This document shows positions 1-8,900 of a DNA stretch of 38,461 bases, piece after piece. The DNA is taken from positions 1 to 38,461 of the forward strand of contig NZ_PWAA01000016.1 in the NCBI RefSeq assembly GCF_003031585.1, read 5' to 3'. Position numbers and translations under genes: made by a program. The stretch comes from Thalassobius sp. I31.1 (GTDB lineage Bacteria; Pseudomonadota; Alphaproteobacteria; Rhodobacterales; Rhodobacteraceae). Numbering within the stretch: the first letter of the stretch is position 1; each line of letters starts with the position of its first letter. Below the pieces are notes generated by a model, which saw nothing but the letters and a program-made list of their open reading frames with translations, made no database searches and was not told the DNA's origin.

Positions 1-454
1 CAAATCGACAGGTTGTCAAGATGAGCCGACACACATCCCGGAGACCGATACGTAAAGGTGATAAAACCACCACGGGGAGAGCACTATTCGGAGCCTCTCA
101 TTTGCCAGACTGGGTCTGACCTGAATTAAGTTATCTCTGCACAGAAATGGTCACGGAAATTCGGGCCAGCTGTACGTGCGAGAACGACTATAGCAGGCCC
201 CATCAAAGAGAGCTGCCTGATAACAGTTTTTATACCTCGAGTGGTGACATTTGCATATCGAAGCCCGATTTTCTCAAGCACTGGCATACAGAAAGAATCG
301 CCTTTGTAAGCCGTTCTTCTTTTTTATGAGTAACGGTTGAGACACAGGTTTAAAAATGGCTGGAGATAAGCTAATTGTGCCCATCAGGGGCAGCATTGTG
401 TAAAAATCTATTATGTTGTCAGTTGACAACTTTACAGGCGGGGACTAAATTTTA
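1..454. other. Left-edge intergenic region, no convincing gene
   Basis: I see no gene in this stretch. A 60-codon open frame at 147-329 has no clear ribosome binding site and no recognisable protein signature. The only clear structure is the dyad at 415-430, listed separately. Confidence 0.5.
415..451 (+). promoter_or_regulatory. Operator-like dyad with TTGACA box upstream of the HicA-like pair
   Basis: GTTGTCA (415-421) and TGACAAC (424-430) are perfect 7-bp inverted arms separated by two bases. The right arm lies within TTGACA (423-428). A TAAATT hexamer (446-451) follows after exactly 17 bases, so the site can be read as a sigma70-type promoter with an operator on its -35 box. That is the usual layout of an autoregulated toxin-antitoxin operon. 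One difficulty is that the -10 would sit immediately before the TTG start at 455, so the transcript would be nearly leaderless or the true start lies elsewhere. Binding by the HTH partner encoded just downstream is inference. Confidence 0.5.
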
Positions 455-721
455 TTGGCACGTGAAAGGCACTCGAAGAAGGAAATTGAAGCAGTTCTGT
501 CTGAGCTCGAGGGACACGGGTGGACTGTGAACATACGCAAAAAAGGACACGCCTGGGGCTTGTTGCTATGTGAGCACAACGACAAAGACTTCCGGTGTGG
601 TGAGTTCTGCCAGATGTCGATCTGGTCAACTCCCAAAAATCCTGGAAACTTTGCGAAGAACCTGCGCAATAAAGCTTTGAATTGCATCAAACTGCATCAA
701 GAGGATTCAAACGATGACTAA
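455..721 (+). CDS. Small HicA-like protein, possible toxin of a two-gene module
   Basis: This 88-residue basic protein begins at a TTG codon; the frame is closed by a stop codon at 446-448. A GGGGA run at 440-444 could serve as a weak ribosome binding site. The sequence has the feel of the HicA/YcfA double-stranded-RNA-binding fold: an N-terminal helix (residues 6-19), then a Gly-His-Gly-Trp turn, and a Lys-Gly-His-Ala-Trp-Gly segment where HicA proteins carry their Gly-Ser-His catalytic histidine. The resemblance is partial and I did not verify it by search. Its stop overlaps the start of the next gene by 8 bases, so the two are almost certainly co-translated. An mRNA-interferase role is inference from fold resemblance and gene pairing. 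A structural or DNA-modification accessory protein is the alternative. Confidence 0.5.
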   Translation: MARERHSKKEIEAVLSELEGHGWTVNIRKKGHAWGLLLCEHNDKDFRCGEFCQMSIWSTPKNPGNFAKNLRNKALNCIKLHQEDSNDD

Positions 722-1283
722 ATTAGAATTCGACATCATATTCGCCATCCCAGACGGTGACTACGATGAACTTGATCTGTCAAACGCTGTCTTCGAGGCT
801 GGCTTCGAAGACGCAGTCGTTGGCACTGGCCTGCCTGGCCTTTTGGCTGTAGCGCTTGAAATGGAAGGCGAGGATGCTGAGAGTGTCATCGTGAGTACCG
901 CACGTGATATCCTGAAGCAGCTGCCGAAGGGAAGCACTCTGCGTGAGGTTCGGCCGGACCTTGTAAGTCTTTCTGATGTTGCCAAGAAGCTGGACGTAAA
1001 GCGACAAGCCCTTCAGAAGCGACGCGAAATGCCAATGCCTGCAATCAGCGGCTATTATCGCGTCACCGAAATAGCCGAAGCTATTTTCACAATTACTGCC
1101 ACAAGCTTGAGGCAGCCGCGCTTCAACGTCCATATTGCAACGCCGTGGTTGAACGCAGGCATTGGAGCTCAGACTCTGAACGCCCGAATAGCGCTCGGCG
1201 AAGTCGATCCAGAGAACATGGAATACCGGGCAACGGACAAAAAGGACATTCCCCCCGCATATCAAATCCACGCAGGTGCATGA
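714..1283 (+). CDS. Helix-turn-helix partner protein, possible antitoxin/regulator
   Basis: This 189-residue protein overlaps the preceding small gene by 8 bases. It belongs to a family I recognise by pattern but cannot name. Residues 1-80 form an acidic alpha/beta domain with a Phe-Asp-Ile-Ile-Phe strand and a Phe-Glu-Asp-Ala turn. A conserved-looking Pro-Asp-Leu-Val linker follows at about residues 80-85. Next comes an HTH-type segment, about 86-115, with Leu-Ser-Asp-Val-Ala-Lys-Lys-Leu-Asp-Val, where the Arg-Gln-Ala-Leu-Gln-Lys recognition helix would lie. The C-terminal 60 residues are not recognisable. Most likely it binds DNA, represses its own operon through the dyad at 415-430 and neutralises the partner protein. 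The antitoxin role is inference from context. Confidence 0.55.
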   Translation: MTKLEFDIIFAIPDGDYDELDLSNAVFEAGFEDAVVGTGLPGLLAVALEMEGEDAESVIVSTARDILKQLPKGSTLREVRPDLVSLSDVAKKLDVKRQALQKRREMPMPAISGYYRVTEIAEAIFTITATSLRQPRFNVHIATPWLNAGIGAQTLNARIALGEVDPENMEYRATDKKDIPPAYQIHAGA

Positions 1284-1287
1284 ATTA

Positions 1288-1312
1288 CCCCCCCTCGGGG
1301 CCCTTTTCTTTA
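1288..1312 (+). terminator. Weak terminator-like hairpin after the HTH gene
   Basis: A short C/G stem (CCCC and GGGG around a three-base loop) lies directly after the stop at 1283 and is followed by CCCTTTTCTTT. The stem is only four pairs, so the call is tentative. Confidence 0.3.
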
Positions 1313-1359
1313 AGATCACCCCACCTAAGTGATCCGGTTTGATCATGTTAGTGCGTGAG

Positions 1360-1515
1360 TTATTTCAGATCTATCAGAACGACAGCTTCAGCGGTCGGAG
1401 GGCGGTAGCCCAGAGCACTATGTGAGCATTCGCAATGTAGTGTTTCTTCCATTCTTCGACCAGATCCAGGCAGATGAGGTAACAGGCTGCGGAGCGACGA
1501 TCCCTCAAGGATCAT
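1360..1515 (-). pseudogene. Remnant of an IS3-family transposase (OrfB C-terminus), frameshifted
   Basis: Reading the minus strand, one frame gives Leu-Val-Glu-Glu-Trp-Lys-Lys-His-Tyr. The adjacent frame then gives His-Ser-Ala-Leu-Gly-Tyr-Arg-Pro-Pro followed by about 11 residues to a TAA at 1362-1360. Together these are the well-known C-terminal signature of IS3-type integrase transposases, (E)EW..HYN..RPHSALGYRPP. Between the Tyr and His codons there are 14 bases where 15 would keep frame, so a single-base deletion has broken the gene. No OrfA and no upstream catalytic residues remain. The fragment is a different subtype from the intact element at 11334-12532, so it records a separate, older insertion. 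Confidence 0.7.
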
Positions 1516-1525
1516 CCGCCTCAAA

Positions 1526-1556
1526 AATTGACAGCCCGCCCCCGAAGAGGGAGCGC
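1526..1556 (-). terminator. Possible terminator of the lipoprotein gene
   Basis: On the minus strand, just after the lipoprotein stop, a G/C-rich stem (GCTCCC pairing with GGGGGC around a short loop) is followed within a few bases by AATTTTT. The stem contains a G-T pair and the T-run is slightly offset, so this is only a candidate. Confidence 0.3.
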
Positions 1557-1564
1557 CCCGTCCA

Positions 1565-1897
1565 TTACTTACAACGGACTCTGACCTGGTAAGTTGTTGT
1601 TTCCTGCGTCACAGAGATATTACCTACAGGTGCTGTTGTGGATCCGCTCCGGAGAGCTTGCTTCTCCAAAAGGTCGTAGCCAGCCGGACACCAGCCCCTG
1701 GTTCGGTAAGCGATTGAATTATCAACATAACCAGGCGGGTTACTATCGTACGCAAAAACCTCAAACTGATAAACATCTTTACCACCATCTGTCCCGACAA
1801 AACTTTCCTGCCTATACGTTTCTGAAGAAACACAAGCTGTCAAAAGCAGTGCCATGAAGCCGGATCCCACATGGTGGCGATTTAAAAATACTGCCAT
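1565..1897 (-). CDS. Small putative lipoprotein
   Basis: This 110-residue product starts at the ATG at 1897, chosen because a good ribosome binding site (GAGGGA) precedes it at proper spacing. The longer upstream open frame has no such site. Residues 1-21 form a lipoprotein signal: basic start, hydrophobic stretch, then Leu-Leu-Thr-Ala with the lipid-attachment Cys at 22. The mature part is polar and carries two more cysteines (in a Gly-Trp-Cys-Pro-Ala-Gly-Tyr motif and in the C-terminal Arg-Cys-Lys), which could form a disulfide in the periplasm. I do not recognise the family. It stands alone between a transposase remnant and the helicase gene, so it may be island cargo. Confidence 0.7.
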   Translation of the reverse strand: MAVFLNRHHVGSGFMALLLTACVSSETYRQESFVGTDGGKDVYQFEVFAYDSNPPGYVDNSIAYRTRGWCPAGYDLLEKQALRSGSTTAPVGNISVTQETTTYQVRVRCK

Positions 1898-2217
1898 AAT
1901 TATTCCCTCAAGCTTTCTGAAATAGGTTTTGCTCTGCCAAAGAACCTTGCATTCACATATTGTCAACATGGACACATACCTCACTCCGCTCATCGAGACG
2001 CCATAGCAATATAAGAGCAACACAGGTTCATGTGTTCAGAGCGTTCAACCGAATACCGCCCTGAAGCCTCACGGCTTCCAGGGGGTACACAATTAAAAAA
2101 TTGACAACACCGCCTCTCAACGACAGGTTGCATCAAAATTGAATAGCAGTAATGCATCAATCGAAAAATACCGCATTTCCGCTCTGACACGCCAAATTCC
2201 CCCAAAGCAGTTTACCC
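1898..2217. other. Intergenic region with imperfect hairpin and AT-rich dyad
   Basis: No gene is evident. A hairpin at 2059-2083 pairs CCCTGAAGCC with GGCTTCCAGGG (one bulged base, loop TCAC). It is followed by the dyad CAATT-AAAA-AATTG at about 2089-2102 and a TTGACA hexamer at 2101-2106. I find no convincing -10 partner for that hexamer. The region probably contains the promoter of the helicase gene. Confidence 0.35.
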
Positions 2218-5200
2218 ATGACATCCTCCGACCAACACCTCCTCGACAAGCTGAGCTTCTGGCACAAACTTGAGTTTTTTATTCCGTTTGACCTCAAGAG
2301 CCGCGCCACTGAACAAGACAATTTCAAAAAGATCTGGCGCAACTATCAGGATCCCTCAGCGCTTCAGTTTACGACCCCGCCGCGTGGTAAGGAGGTGGCA
2401 GCCTATACGCTTTTTCTTGGCGTTTTTGATAAATCGGAAGTGAACGGTATCGTTCCGGAACAATCGGATTGCTCTGACAGCGATAAACTTGAGAATGAAC
2501 AGGGGGCCGACCTCGAAGGTGAGACCTGCATGGCAAGTATCGGGTTGTCAGCAGATGGTGTCCCCATTTTTGAAGACTTTCAGGTTTCAACGCTGCCCTG
2601 GGCCATTGGGCGCAGCCGGGAAAAGGGCGTCTCGTCTCTGTCCAGCGATGCCTTCAATATCGCCCGTGAGCGCCTGGAGAAAGAACTGCGCAACTTCTCT
2701 GCCCGGCGCCAGGAAAAGCATCAGATCGTTGATGGTGAAGAGGTTGTGGATCTTTCCCTCGCCCCCGGTGAAGTTGATGATCTGATCGATCTGCTGTCAA
2801 AGTGGAGTGGGTTTCGCCCGGCACAGGAACACCATGCTGCGCTGCTTGAAGTCAGGTTCCAGAAGGAAAAATCATCAAGACCAGGCAAGGAAAATGACGC
2901 TTCCGATGAAGAAGACGCTGACGAGATCCCCATCGAAATCGGGATCCTCAACAGTTTCTATATTGAAGATATCGAAGCTGCGATGGAGCTCGTGAAGGCA
3001 GAAAACACGCCCCCAGCTCTTCGGCAATATTTGTCACCCCTGCTCAGCGATAAACGTGTAGACCTTTATTCAGATGCCGGCCGACAAGAGATCGTCAACG
3101 CCTTAAGTCCGCAGCGCATGAATGCAGGCCGTTGGCCCACCAATCCGGAACACGCCATGAGCCTGATGCAACAGTTTGCAATCAACACCGGCCTGGATCA
3201 GCTGTCTGATGAGGGCCTGTTTTCGGTGAACGGCCCTCCCGGCACCGGCAAGACAACGCTGCTGCGCGATATGATTGCGGAAAACATCACCCGGCGCGCC
3301 GCAGTTCTTGCTGGCCTAAGCAAGCCATCTGATGCATTCCAGACAAGTAGCGGGAAAATACGCAAGCTGATCCCGGAACTAACCGGTTTTGAGATGGTGG
3401 TTACATCATCGAACAACGCTGCCGTTGAAAACATCTCACGCGACCTGCCCAAAGGCGAAGCCATCTGGGGAAATGACTTACAGTATCTCCAGCCCATCGC
3501 TCATAATATTGTTGCCCGGGATAATAAGGGCAAGCCGCGCAAACTATCTGAGGCGGAGCACCCCTGGGGCCTGATCGCAGCCACAATGGGCAGAAGCAGC
3601 AACCGATCTCAATTCGTAAACAAAGTTTACTTTGATAAAGCCCGTGAATCAGACTGGCCGGAGGGACAACAGCCCCTAACATTATGGGAATGGCGGGATC
3701 AGGCCGGGACTGATCTTGATAAAAAGAAAAATTTCAGACAGGCCAGCGCTGCGTTTCAGGCAGCGCAGTCAAAAGTGAGTGCAGCCATTTCTGAACTGCA
3801 GGCTTTTCATGAATTAACATCCCAACTCCGGGGGCATAGCGAGGACAGCTGGTGCAGTGCTGCGCACAAACATACTGAGAAATGTCGCAACACGGCTTCC
3901 CAAGCCAGGTCTCAACTTGAAGGGGCAGAGCGGGAGTATCAGAAACTTCACAGCGCCCTCGAAGAGTTAGAGACTGAAGATCGGTTGATCCAGAAAACCG
4001 CACCAGTCTGGTGGAAGCTTCTATTTTCCACCCAGGATGCCCGGATTTATAAAGAACGCCAGTCTCAAAACGCAGAAGCACAGATTGACCTGCGTCGTAA
4101 AGCAGCAATATTCGGATCGCACATCGTAGACACTCTAACGCCTGGCGCTAAGCACGCTGGAGCTGCACACACAACTGCATTGGATCTCCTGAAGGAAACA
4201 CGCGCTGATTGGCAACGCAAGAATGCCACCCATGAAAAACTGGTTGAACGCTTCGGGGAAATAGCGCCCCCATCAGACCTTGAGGCACTGGAAGATGACA
4301 AAATCCAGATACGAGGCTTCTGGCATACACAGGCCCTGGCAGAACTACGTTCCGATCTGCTCAAAGCTGCGCTGCGGCTGCATGAGGCATGGCTTCTGGC
4401 CGTAAGCCAAAAGGGCGGCGGCTTTGGCGGAAATCTAGGCGCACTCAAGGATCTTCTGGAAAATAAGCATGATGACGATCCGGAAACCTGCCTGACGCTC
4501 TGGCAAAGCCTGTTCATGGTCGTACCTGTGATTTCCAGCACATTTGCATCCGTCGCCCGGCAATTCGGCGGCCTCGGAGAACACAGTATCGGCTGGTTGT
4601 TCGTTGACGAAGCTGGGCAAGCCGTTCCTCAGGCCGCTGTTGGTGCTCTATTCCGGGCCAGGCGCGCTGTTGTTATTGGCGATCCACTCCAGATCGAACC
4701 AGTATTCACCTTGCCAAAACAGCTGATAACCGCTCTGGCGCATACCTCCCCTGCCACAGAAAGCGGCGAATATTCTACTGATCTGGTTTCTGCTCAGGTT
4801 TTGGCGGACCGCGCCAATCGGTTTGGCGCCTACGTTGACACGGGTGAAGACACTCCCACCTGGATCGGGAGCCCTTTACGAGTTCACCGCCGTTGCATTG
4901 ATCCAATGTTCAGTATTGCGAACAAGATCGCCTATGAGGACCAGATGGTATTTGGAATGCCATCACGTCATTCAGAGCCGGACAAGGCGCCATTCTGGGG
5001 TGAGTCCTGCTGGATTGATCTTCCCGGCACAGTTCAGGGCCGCCAGACCGTTCCGGCACAGATCGACTATGTCGCGCATCTGATCGTGGACTATTATCAC
5101 CGATTTGAAAAACTGCCAGAAATCTATGCCATCTCACCATTCAAGGAAGTCAAAGAACACCTGATTACAAAGCTGCGCGCGTCCAAAACCTGGTCAGGTT

Positions 5201-5535
5201 CTGAGGTCGGGATGCCCAAAAGAAGTGTGATAGCCGACTGGACAAAAAAACGCGTCGGTACTGTTCACACGTTTCAGGGGAAAGAAGAAGACACCGTTAT
5301 CATGATCCTTGGCGCTGATGAAAACAGGGAAGGCGCAGCTGGATGGGCGGCTTCAAAGCCCAACATATTCAATGTTGCGCTGACGCGTGCAAAACGCCGG
5401 TTCTATCTTGTTGGGGATCGGGCGCTCTGGGGCAATCTGCCGTATTTTCAGGAGGCGGCGCGTGTCTTGCCTGTTAAGAGTCCGCAGCGTTTCGTTGATG
5501 ATGCGAGGTCTGTGCAACAGCCAGAAGATGCGTAG
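2218..5535 (+). CDS. Large SF1 (UPF1/DNA2-like) helicase with coiled-coil insertion
   Basis: This 1105-residue protein has the full set of superfamily 1 helicase motifs: Walker A Gly-Pro-Pro-Gly-Thr-Gly-Lys-Thr at 339-346; motif II Asp-Glu-Ala-Gly-Gln at 797-801, the form typical of UPF1/DNA2-like SF1B enzymes; motif III Gly-Asp-Pro-Leu-Gln at 821-825; motif V His-Thr-Phe-Gln-Gly-Lys at 1017-1022; and motif VI Val-Ala-Leu-Thr-Arg-Ala-Lys at 1053-1059. Residues about 500-640, between motifs I and II, are charged and heptad-like, probably a long coiled coil. Residues 1-300 are an N-terminal module I do not recognise, with an acidic linker near 225-240. No nuclease domain is visible. It lies 172 bases upstream of the HTH-methylase-nuclease block on the same strand, so a role in DNA-based phage defence is likely but inferred. 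The ribosome binding site is weak. Confidence 0.85.
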   Translation: MTSSDQHLLDKLSFWHKLEFFIPFDLKSRATEQDNFKKIWRNYQDPSALQFTTPPRGKEVAAYTLFLGVFDKSEVNGIVPEQSDCSDSDKLENEQGADLEGETCMASIGLSADGVPIFEDFQVSTLPWAIGRSREKGVSSLSSDAFNIARERLEKELRNFSARRQEKHQIVDGEEVVDLSLAPGEVDDLIDLLSKWSGFRPAQEHHAALLEVRFQKEKSSRPGKENDASDEEDADEIPIEIGILNSFYIEDIEAAMELVKAENTPPALRQYLSPLLSDKRVDLYSDAGRQEIVNALSPQRMNAGRWPTNPEHAMSLMQQFAINTGLDQLSDEGLFSVNGPPGTGKTTLLRDMIAENITRRAAVLAGLSKPSDAFQTSSGKIRKLIPELTGFEMVVTSSNNAAVENISRDLPKGEAIWGNDLQYLQPIAHNIVARDNKGKPRKLSEAEHPWGLIAATMGRSSNRSQFVNKVYFDKARESDWPEGQQPLTLWEWRDQAGTDLDKKKNFRQASAAFQAAQSKVSAAISELQAFHELTSQLRGHSEDSWCSAAHKHTEKCRNTASQARSQLEGAEREYQKLHSALEELETEDRLIQKTAPVWWKLLFSTQDARIYKERQSQNAEAQIDLRRKAAIFGSHIVDTLTPGAKHAGAAHTTALDLLKETRADWQRKNATHEKLVERFGEIAPPSDLEALEDDKIQIRGFWHTQALAELRSDLLKAALRLHEAWLLAVSQKGGGFGGNLGALKDLLENKHDDDPETCLTLWQSLFMVVPVISSTFASVARQFGGLGEHSIGWLFVDEAGQAVPQAAVGALFRARRAVVIGDPLQIEPVFTLPKQLITALAHTSPATESGEYSTDLVSAQVLADRANRFGAYVDTGEDTPTWIGSPLRVHRRCIDPMFSIANKIAYEDQMVFGMPSRHSEPDKAPFWGESCWIDLPGTVQGRQTVPAQIDYVAHLIVDYYHRFEKLPEIYAISPFKEVKEHLITKLRASKTWSGSEVGMPKRSVIADWTKKRVGTVHTFQGKEEDTVIMILGADENREGAAGWAASKPNIFNVALTRAKRRFYLVGDRALWGNLPYFQEAARVLPVKSPQRFVDDARSVQQPEDA

Positions 5536-5660
5536 ATCAGAGGATGATTTCAGCGCTTACAAAATATTTCGAACCGAAAGACACCAGGGTATTCCGGCAA
5601 AAATCGCCAGAATATTACTCACCCAAGCGCAAAGTTTCTCACCCGAATTCCCTTTACCCT

Positions 5661-5694
5661 CACTTTTTTATGTGCCATGCTACATAAAAAAGTG
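5661..5694 (+). promoter_or_regulatory. Perfect 13-bp inverted repeat upstream of the controller-like gene
   Basis: CACTTTTTTATGT (5661-5673) and ACATAAAAAAGTG (5682-5694) are perfect reverse complements separated by eight bases. The repeat ends 13 bases before the ATG at 5708. The right arm overlaps a -10-like TACATA (5681-5686), so a bound dimer would block transcription. The likeliest reading is the operator of the HTH protein encoded next, as in restriction-modification systems with controller proteins. Because the stem is strong, an RNA hairpin ending helicase transcription is a second possibility, but no T-run follows on the plus strand. Confidence 0.6.
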
Positions 5695-5707
5695 TGATCG
5701 CAGGTCA

Positions 5708-5998
5708 ATGTTGTACTCTGATTTCCTCGAAACCCTAGGAAAGTGCGGCCTAACCGTTCGCGCATTTGCAGAGCTTGTCGGTATGAACCCAAATTCCATT
5801 TCAAATTATGCGCGCAAGGGAGAAGTCCCGACACATCTCGCTTTGATCAGCACACTGATAAATGAGCTTCATGCTCTTGGAGGTGACTACAAAGCTGCGA
5901 TCCAAAACCTTGAAATTACGCCTAAACGCCCGAGAGGTGGCGCACGCGAGGGGCATTTCGGGGGAGACCGGCAAGACGTATTGGACCTTAAGACATGA
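5708..5998 (+). CDS. Small HTH (XRE-like) protein, candidate restriction controller
   Basis: This 96-residue protein starts at the ATG at 5708. The longer open frame would run back into the helicase gene and through the inverted repeat, so I reject that start. Residues about 14-40 form a classic HTH: Leu-Thr-Val-Arg-Ala-Phe-Ala-Glu-Leu-Val-Gly-Met followed by Asn-Pro-Asn-Ser-Ile-Ser-Asn-Tyr, the recognition helix. A short helical part and a basic Arg/Gly-rich tail (72-87) follow. Its stop overlaps the methyltransferase start (ATGA at 5995-5998). The role inferred is binding the 13-bp inverted repeat and timing expression of the methyltransferase and nuclease, as C proteins do in type II systems. 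The Arg/Gly tail is unusual for a C protein. Confidence 0.7.
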   Translation: MLYSDFLETLGKCGLTVRAFAELVGMNPNSISNYARKGEVPTHLALISTLINELHALGGDYKAAIQNLEITPKRPRGGAREGHFGGDRQDVLDLKT

Positions 5999-8900
5999 AC
6001 ATGATTGCGACATGTCTTGGTGAGTTCGGAGCAGACACGGTTTCTCTGCGGATGTTTGATGAAGAAACGTCTGATCTCCTGCCTTATGCCACGATTCTCA
6101 ATGCACGCAGAGATGGAGACGAAACCCTGGGCCTCATTGGTGCGGTTTATGAGTGGCAAGACGCGCCACTAATATTCTTGGTCGATGGCGATCTGGTTGA
6201 AAATAATAGACAACTACATCGCATGAGGCGTTTGTTGGCCATGCGCGGCGATGCGCCCTATCTGGGCGTTGTCTCACCTGGACGGCTAGAGGTTTATCAC
6301 GTCGGGCTAGACAACAAGCAGCTAGGCCAAACAAGAGTAAGTCTCCAAACTGATGATAAAGCGAAATTTACAACACTGGCTCGGCTTGGAAATGCTCGTC
6401 CAAATGCTGCGATCAGTCAACGCGGCTGGATTTCAAACGTCGTCTTGAACCTTCTGACTAATTCCATTTCTGAACTGATCGAAACTGGGGAAGTATCAGA
6501 TGAAGATGCAATTTCGCTCGTTGGCCGAGCACTGTTTACACGTTTTCTAGCAGACAGAAACTTGCTTCCTGATCGTATGGTAACATCCATTGGTGCGGGA
6601 GATTTATTCGACAATCGGGGTTCCGCTGAAGCAACTTCAAAATGGCTCGACGCCACATTCAACGGTGATCTGCTGCCGCTTTCAGGCGAGATATTTTCAT
6701 CTCTTTCCGAGCAATCGTACCATGTTCTGGGCGGGGTGTTGAGAAAAGCGCCCGATCAGCAACTTTTTCTCGGCTGGGAGGAGAAATGGGACAACCTAGA
6801 CTTCGCGCACATTCCTGTTGGGGTCCTCAGTCAGGCATATGAGCTATATCTTAGAAATCACGCTCCTGCCCGTCAGAGGAAACAAGGTGGTTACTATACG
6901 CCACGTCCAATCGCGGACTTGATGGTAAGAGCGTCAATTCGAGCGCTTCAGCACGAAGATAAATGTGAAAACGCTAAGGTGCTCGATCCAGCAGCGGGCG
7001 CGGGTGTGTTTTTGCTAACTGCCTTTCGTGAGCTCGTAGCTGAGCGTTGGCGTAAAGAAGGAAGGCGGCCGAATACCACTGCCCTGCGGTCGATCTTATA
7101 CAGCCAGATTGTCGGATTCGACATCGACGAGGCGGCGCTGCGATTTGCTGCGCTTGGCTTGTATTTGATGTCAATCGAATTGGACCCTGTTCCAAAACCC
7201 GTCGACAAACTGCGTTTCAAAAACCTTCGCGGGAACGTCTTGCATCGGCTCACGGGTGATGATGATCAGGAGGGGGCAAAATTAGGGAGCCTTGGTCCAC
7301 TAGTCGGCAAAGAACACAAGGGAAAATATGACATTGTCATTGGTAATCCACCATGGGCAAGCGGGACAAAACTGCCTGATTGGAAGCTTGTACAACAAAC
7401 TGTTCGAAGTATTGCCGCTGAGCGCGGCATCAAAAACCAAAGCCCTCCGCTTCCCAATGAGGTGTTGGATTTACCATTTATTTGGCGCGCAATGGAATGG
7501 GCGAAACCGGGCGGGCAAATCGCCTTCGCATTACACGCGAGAGTTCTGTTTCAACAAGGCGATGGCATGGTCGACGCCCGCTTGGCGATCTTTGACGCGC
7601 TTGATGTAACATCGGTAATAAACGGCGTGGAGCTTCGCCAAACAAAAGTATGGCCTGAAATTTCTGCGCCATTTTGCCTGCTTTTCGCACGAAACCACCC
7701 CCCCCCTGCTGGCGCTGGCTTCCGCTTTGTTAATCCTAGGCTTGAGAAAACGCTCAACAATGCAGGTAGCATGCGTGTCGATACAGTCGCCGCAGAGATT
7801 ATTCCTTCATTCAGAATTGCCGAATTTCCAGAAATTCTGAAGGTTTACTTTAAAGGTACGAAGGCTGATCTGGGCATATTGGAACGTATTCGAGAGAGAG
7901 GGCATCCAACGCTGGAGGAATTCTGGCGAGAGGTGATTGGAACGACTGATCGACAACACCTGTATGGTAGCGGTAAAGGTTATCAGCGATTGATAGCTAG
8001 TAGTGAAATTCGGAAAAACGGCGATGGGCTTCCTGGTGTGGATGCTTCTGAGTTAAACGGGCTTCCCGTGGTATCAGTAAATGACCTAGCACATCCGTTA
8101 ATTGACTATGGATCACTTCAAAGGTTTGCAGGCCAAAGAATGCATCGCAAGCGCGACCGTGCGCTGTTCCGTGGCCCAATGCTAATCGTTCATAAGTCGC
8201 CCCCGGCAAACCGAGGACGCATCCAAGTCTCGGTCGCTGACGGAGATACCTTGTACAACGAAACTTTCTATGGCTACAGCTCAACCAAGCACCCATATGG
8301 TAAGACACTCGTCAGATATTTGGCGTTGCTACTCGGAAGCAAAATTTCACTTTGGCAAGCTCTGCTAACAAGTGGTGAGTTTGGATTTGAACGAGAGGTG
8401 ATTGAAAAAGTTGCTCTGGACCGGTTGTCGTTTCCAGATTTCCGCGAGCTATCCAAACGACAGCTCGCCTACGTCGAAAATCTATTCGATGACCTGAGTT
8501 CTGGTGCCAAGACATGGACTGATGTCGACGAGTGGGCGGCAGAAATTTATAACCTGAACAAGCGTGATCTTCAGGTGATTTCAGACACTCTCGAATTCAA
8601 CCTTCCTTATGCTGAAAACAAAGCCAACGCACAGCTACCTCCTAGCTTTCCAGATATTGCGCGTTTTTGCGAGGTGCTTCAAAATGATCTATCGCCTTGG
8701 GCTGAACGATTTGGAACCAACGTAAGAGTTGACCATGTCTCCGGCATACCTGGTTCTCCTTGGGAATACGTTGAGATTGGAACCGGTCTTCAAAGCAAGA
8801 AGACTAAATTGCGAGAAAACGACCTGTGCGGATTGGTTCAGGCAGCAGATGACGCTGCCGCAACAGAGATTGTGATCAACTATGCAGAAAATGGTTTGTT

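Noticed and set aside
147-329. 60-codon open frame near the left edge
   Set aside because: No ribosome binding site, no recognisable domain, and composition unlike a coding region.
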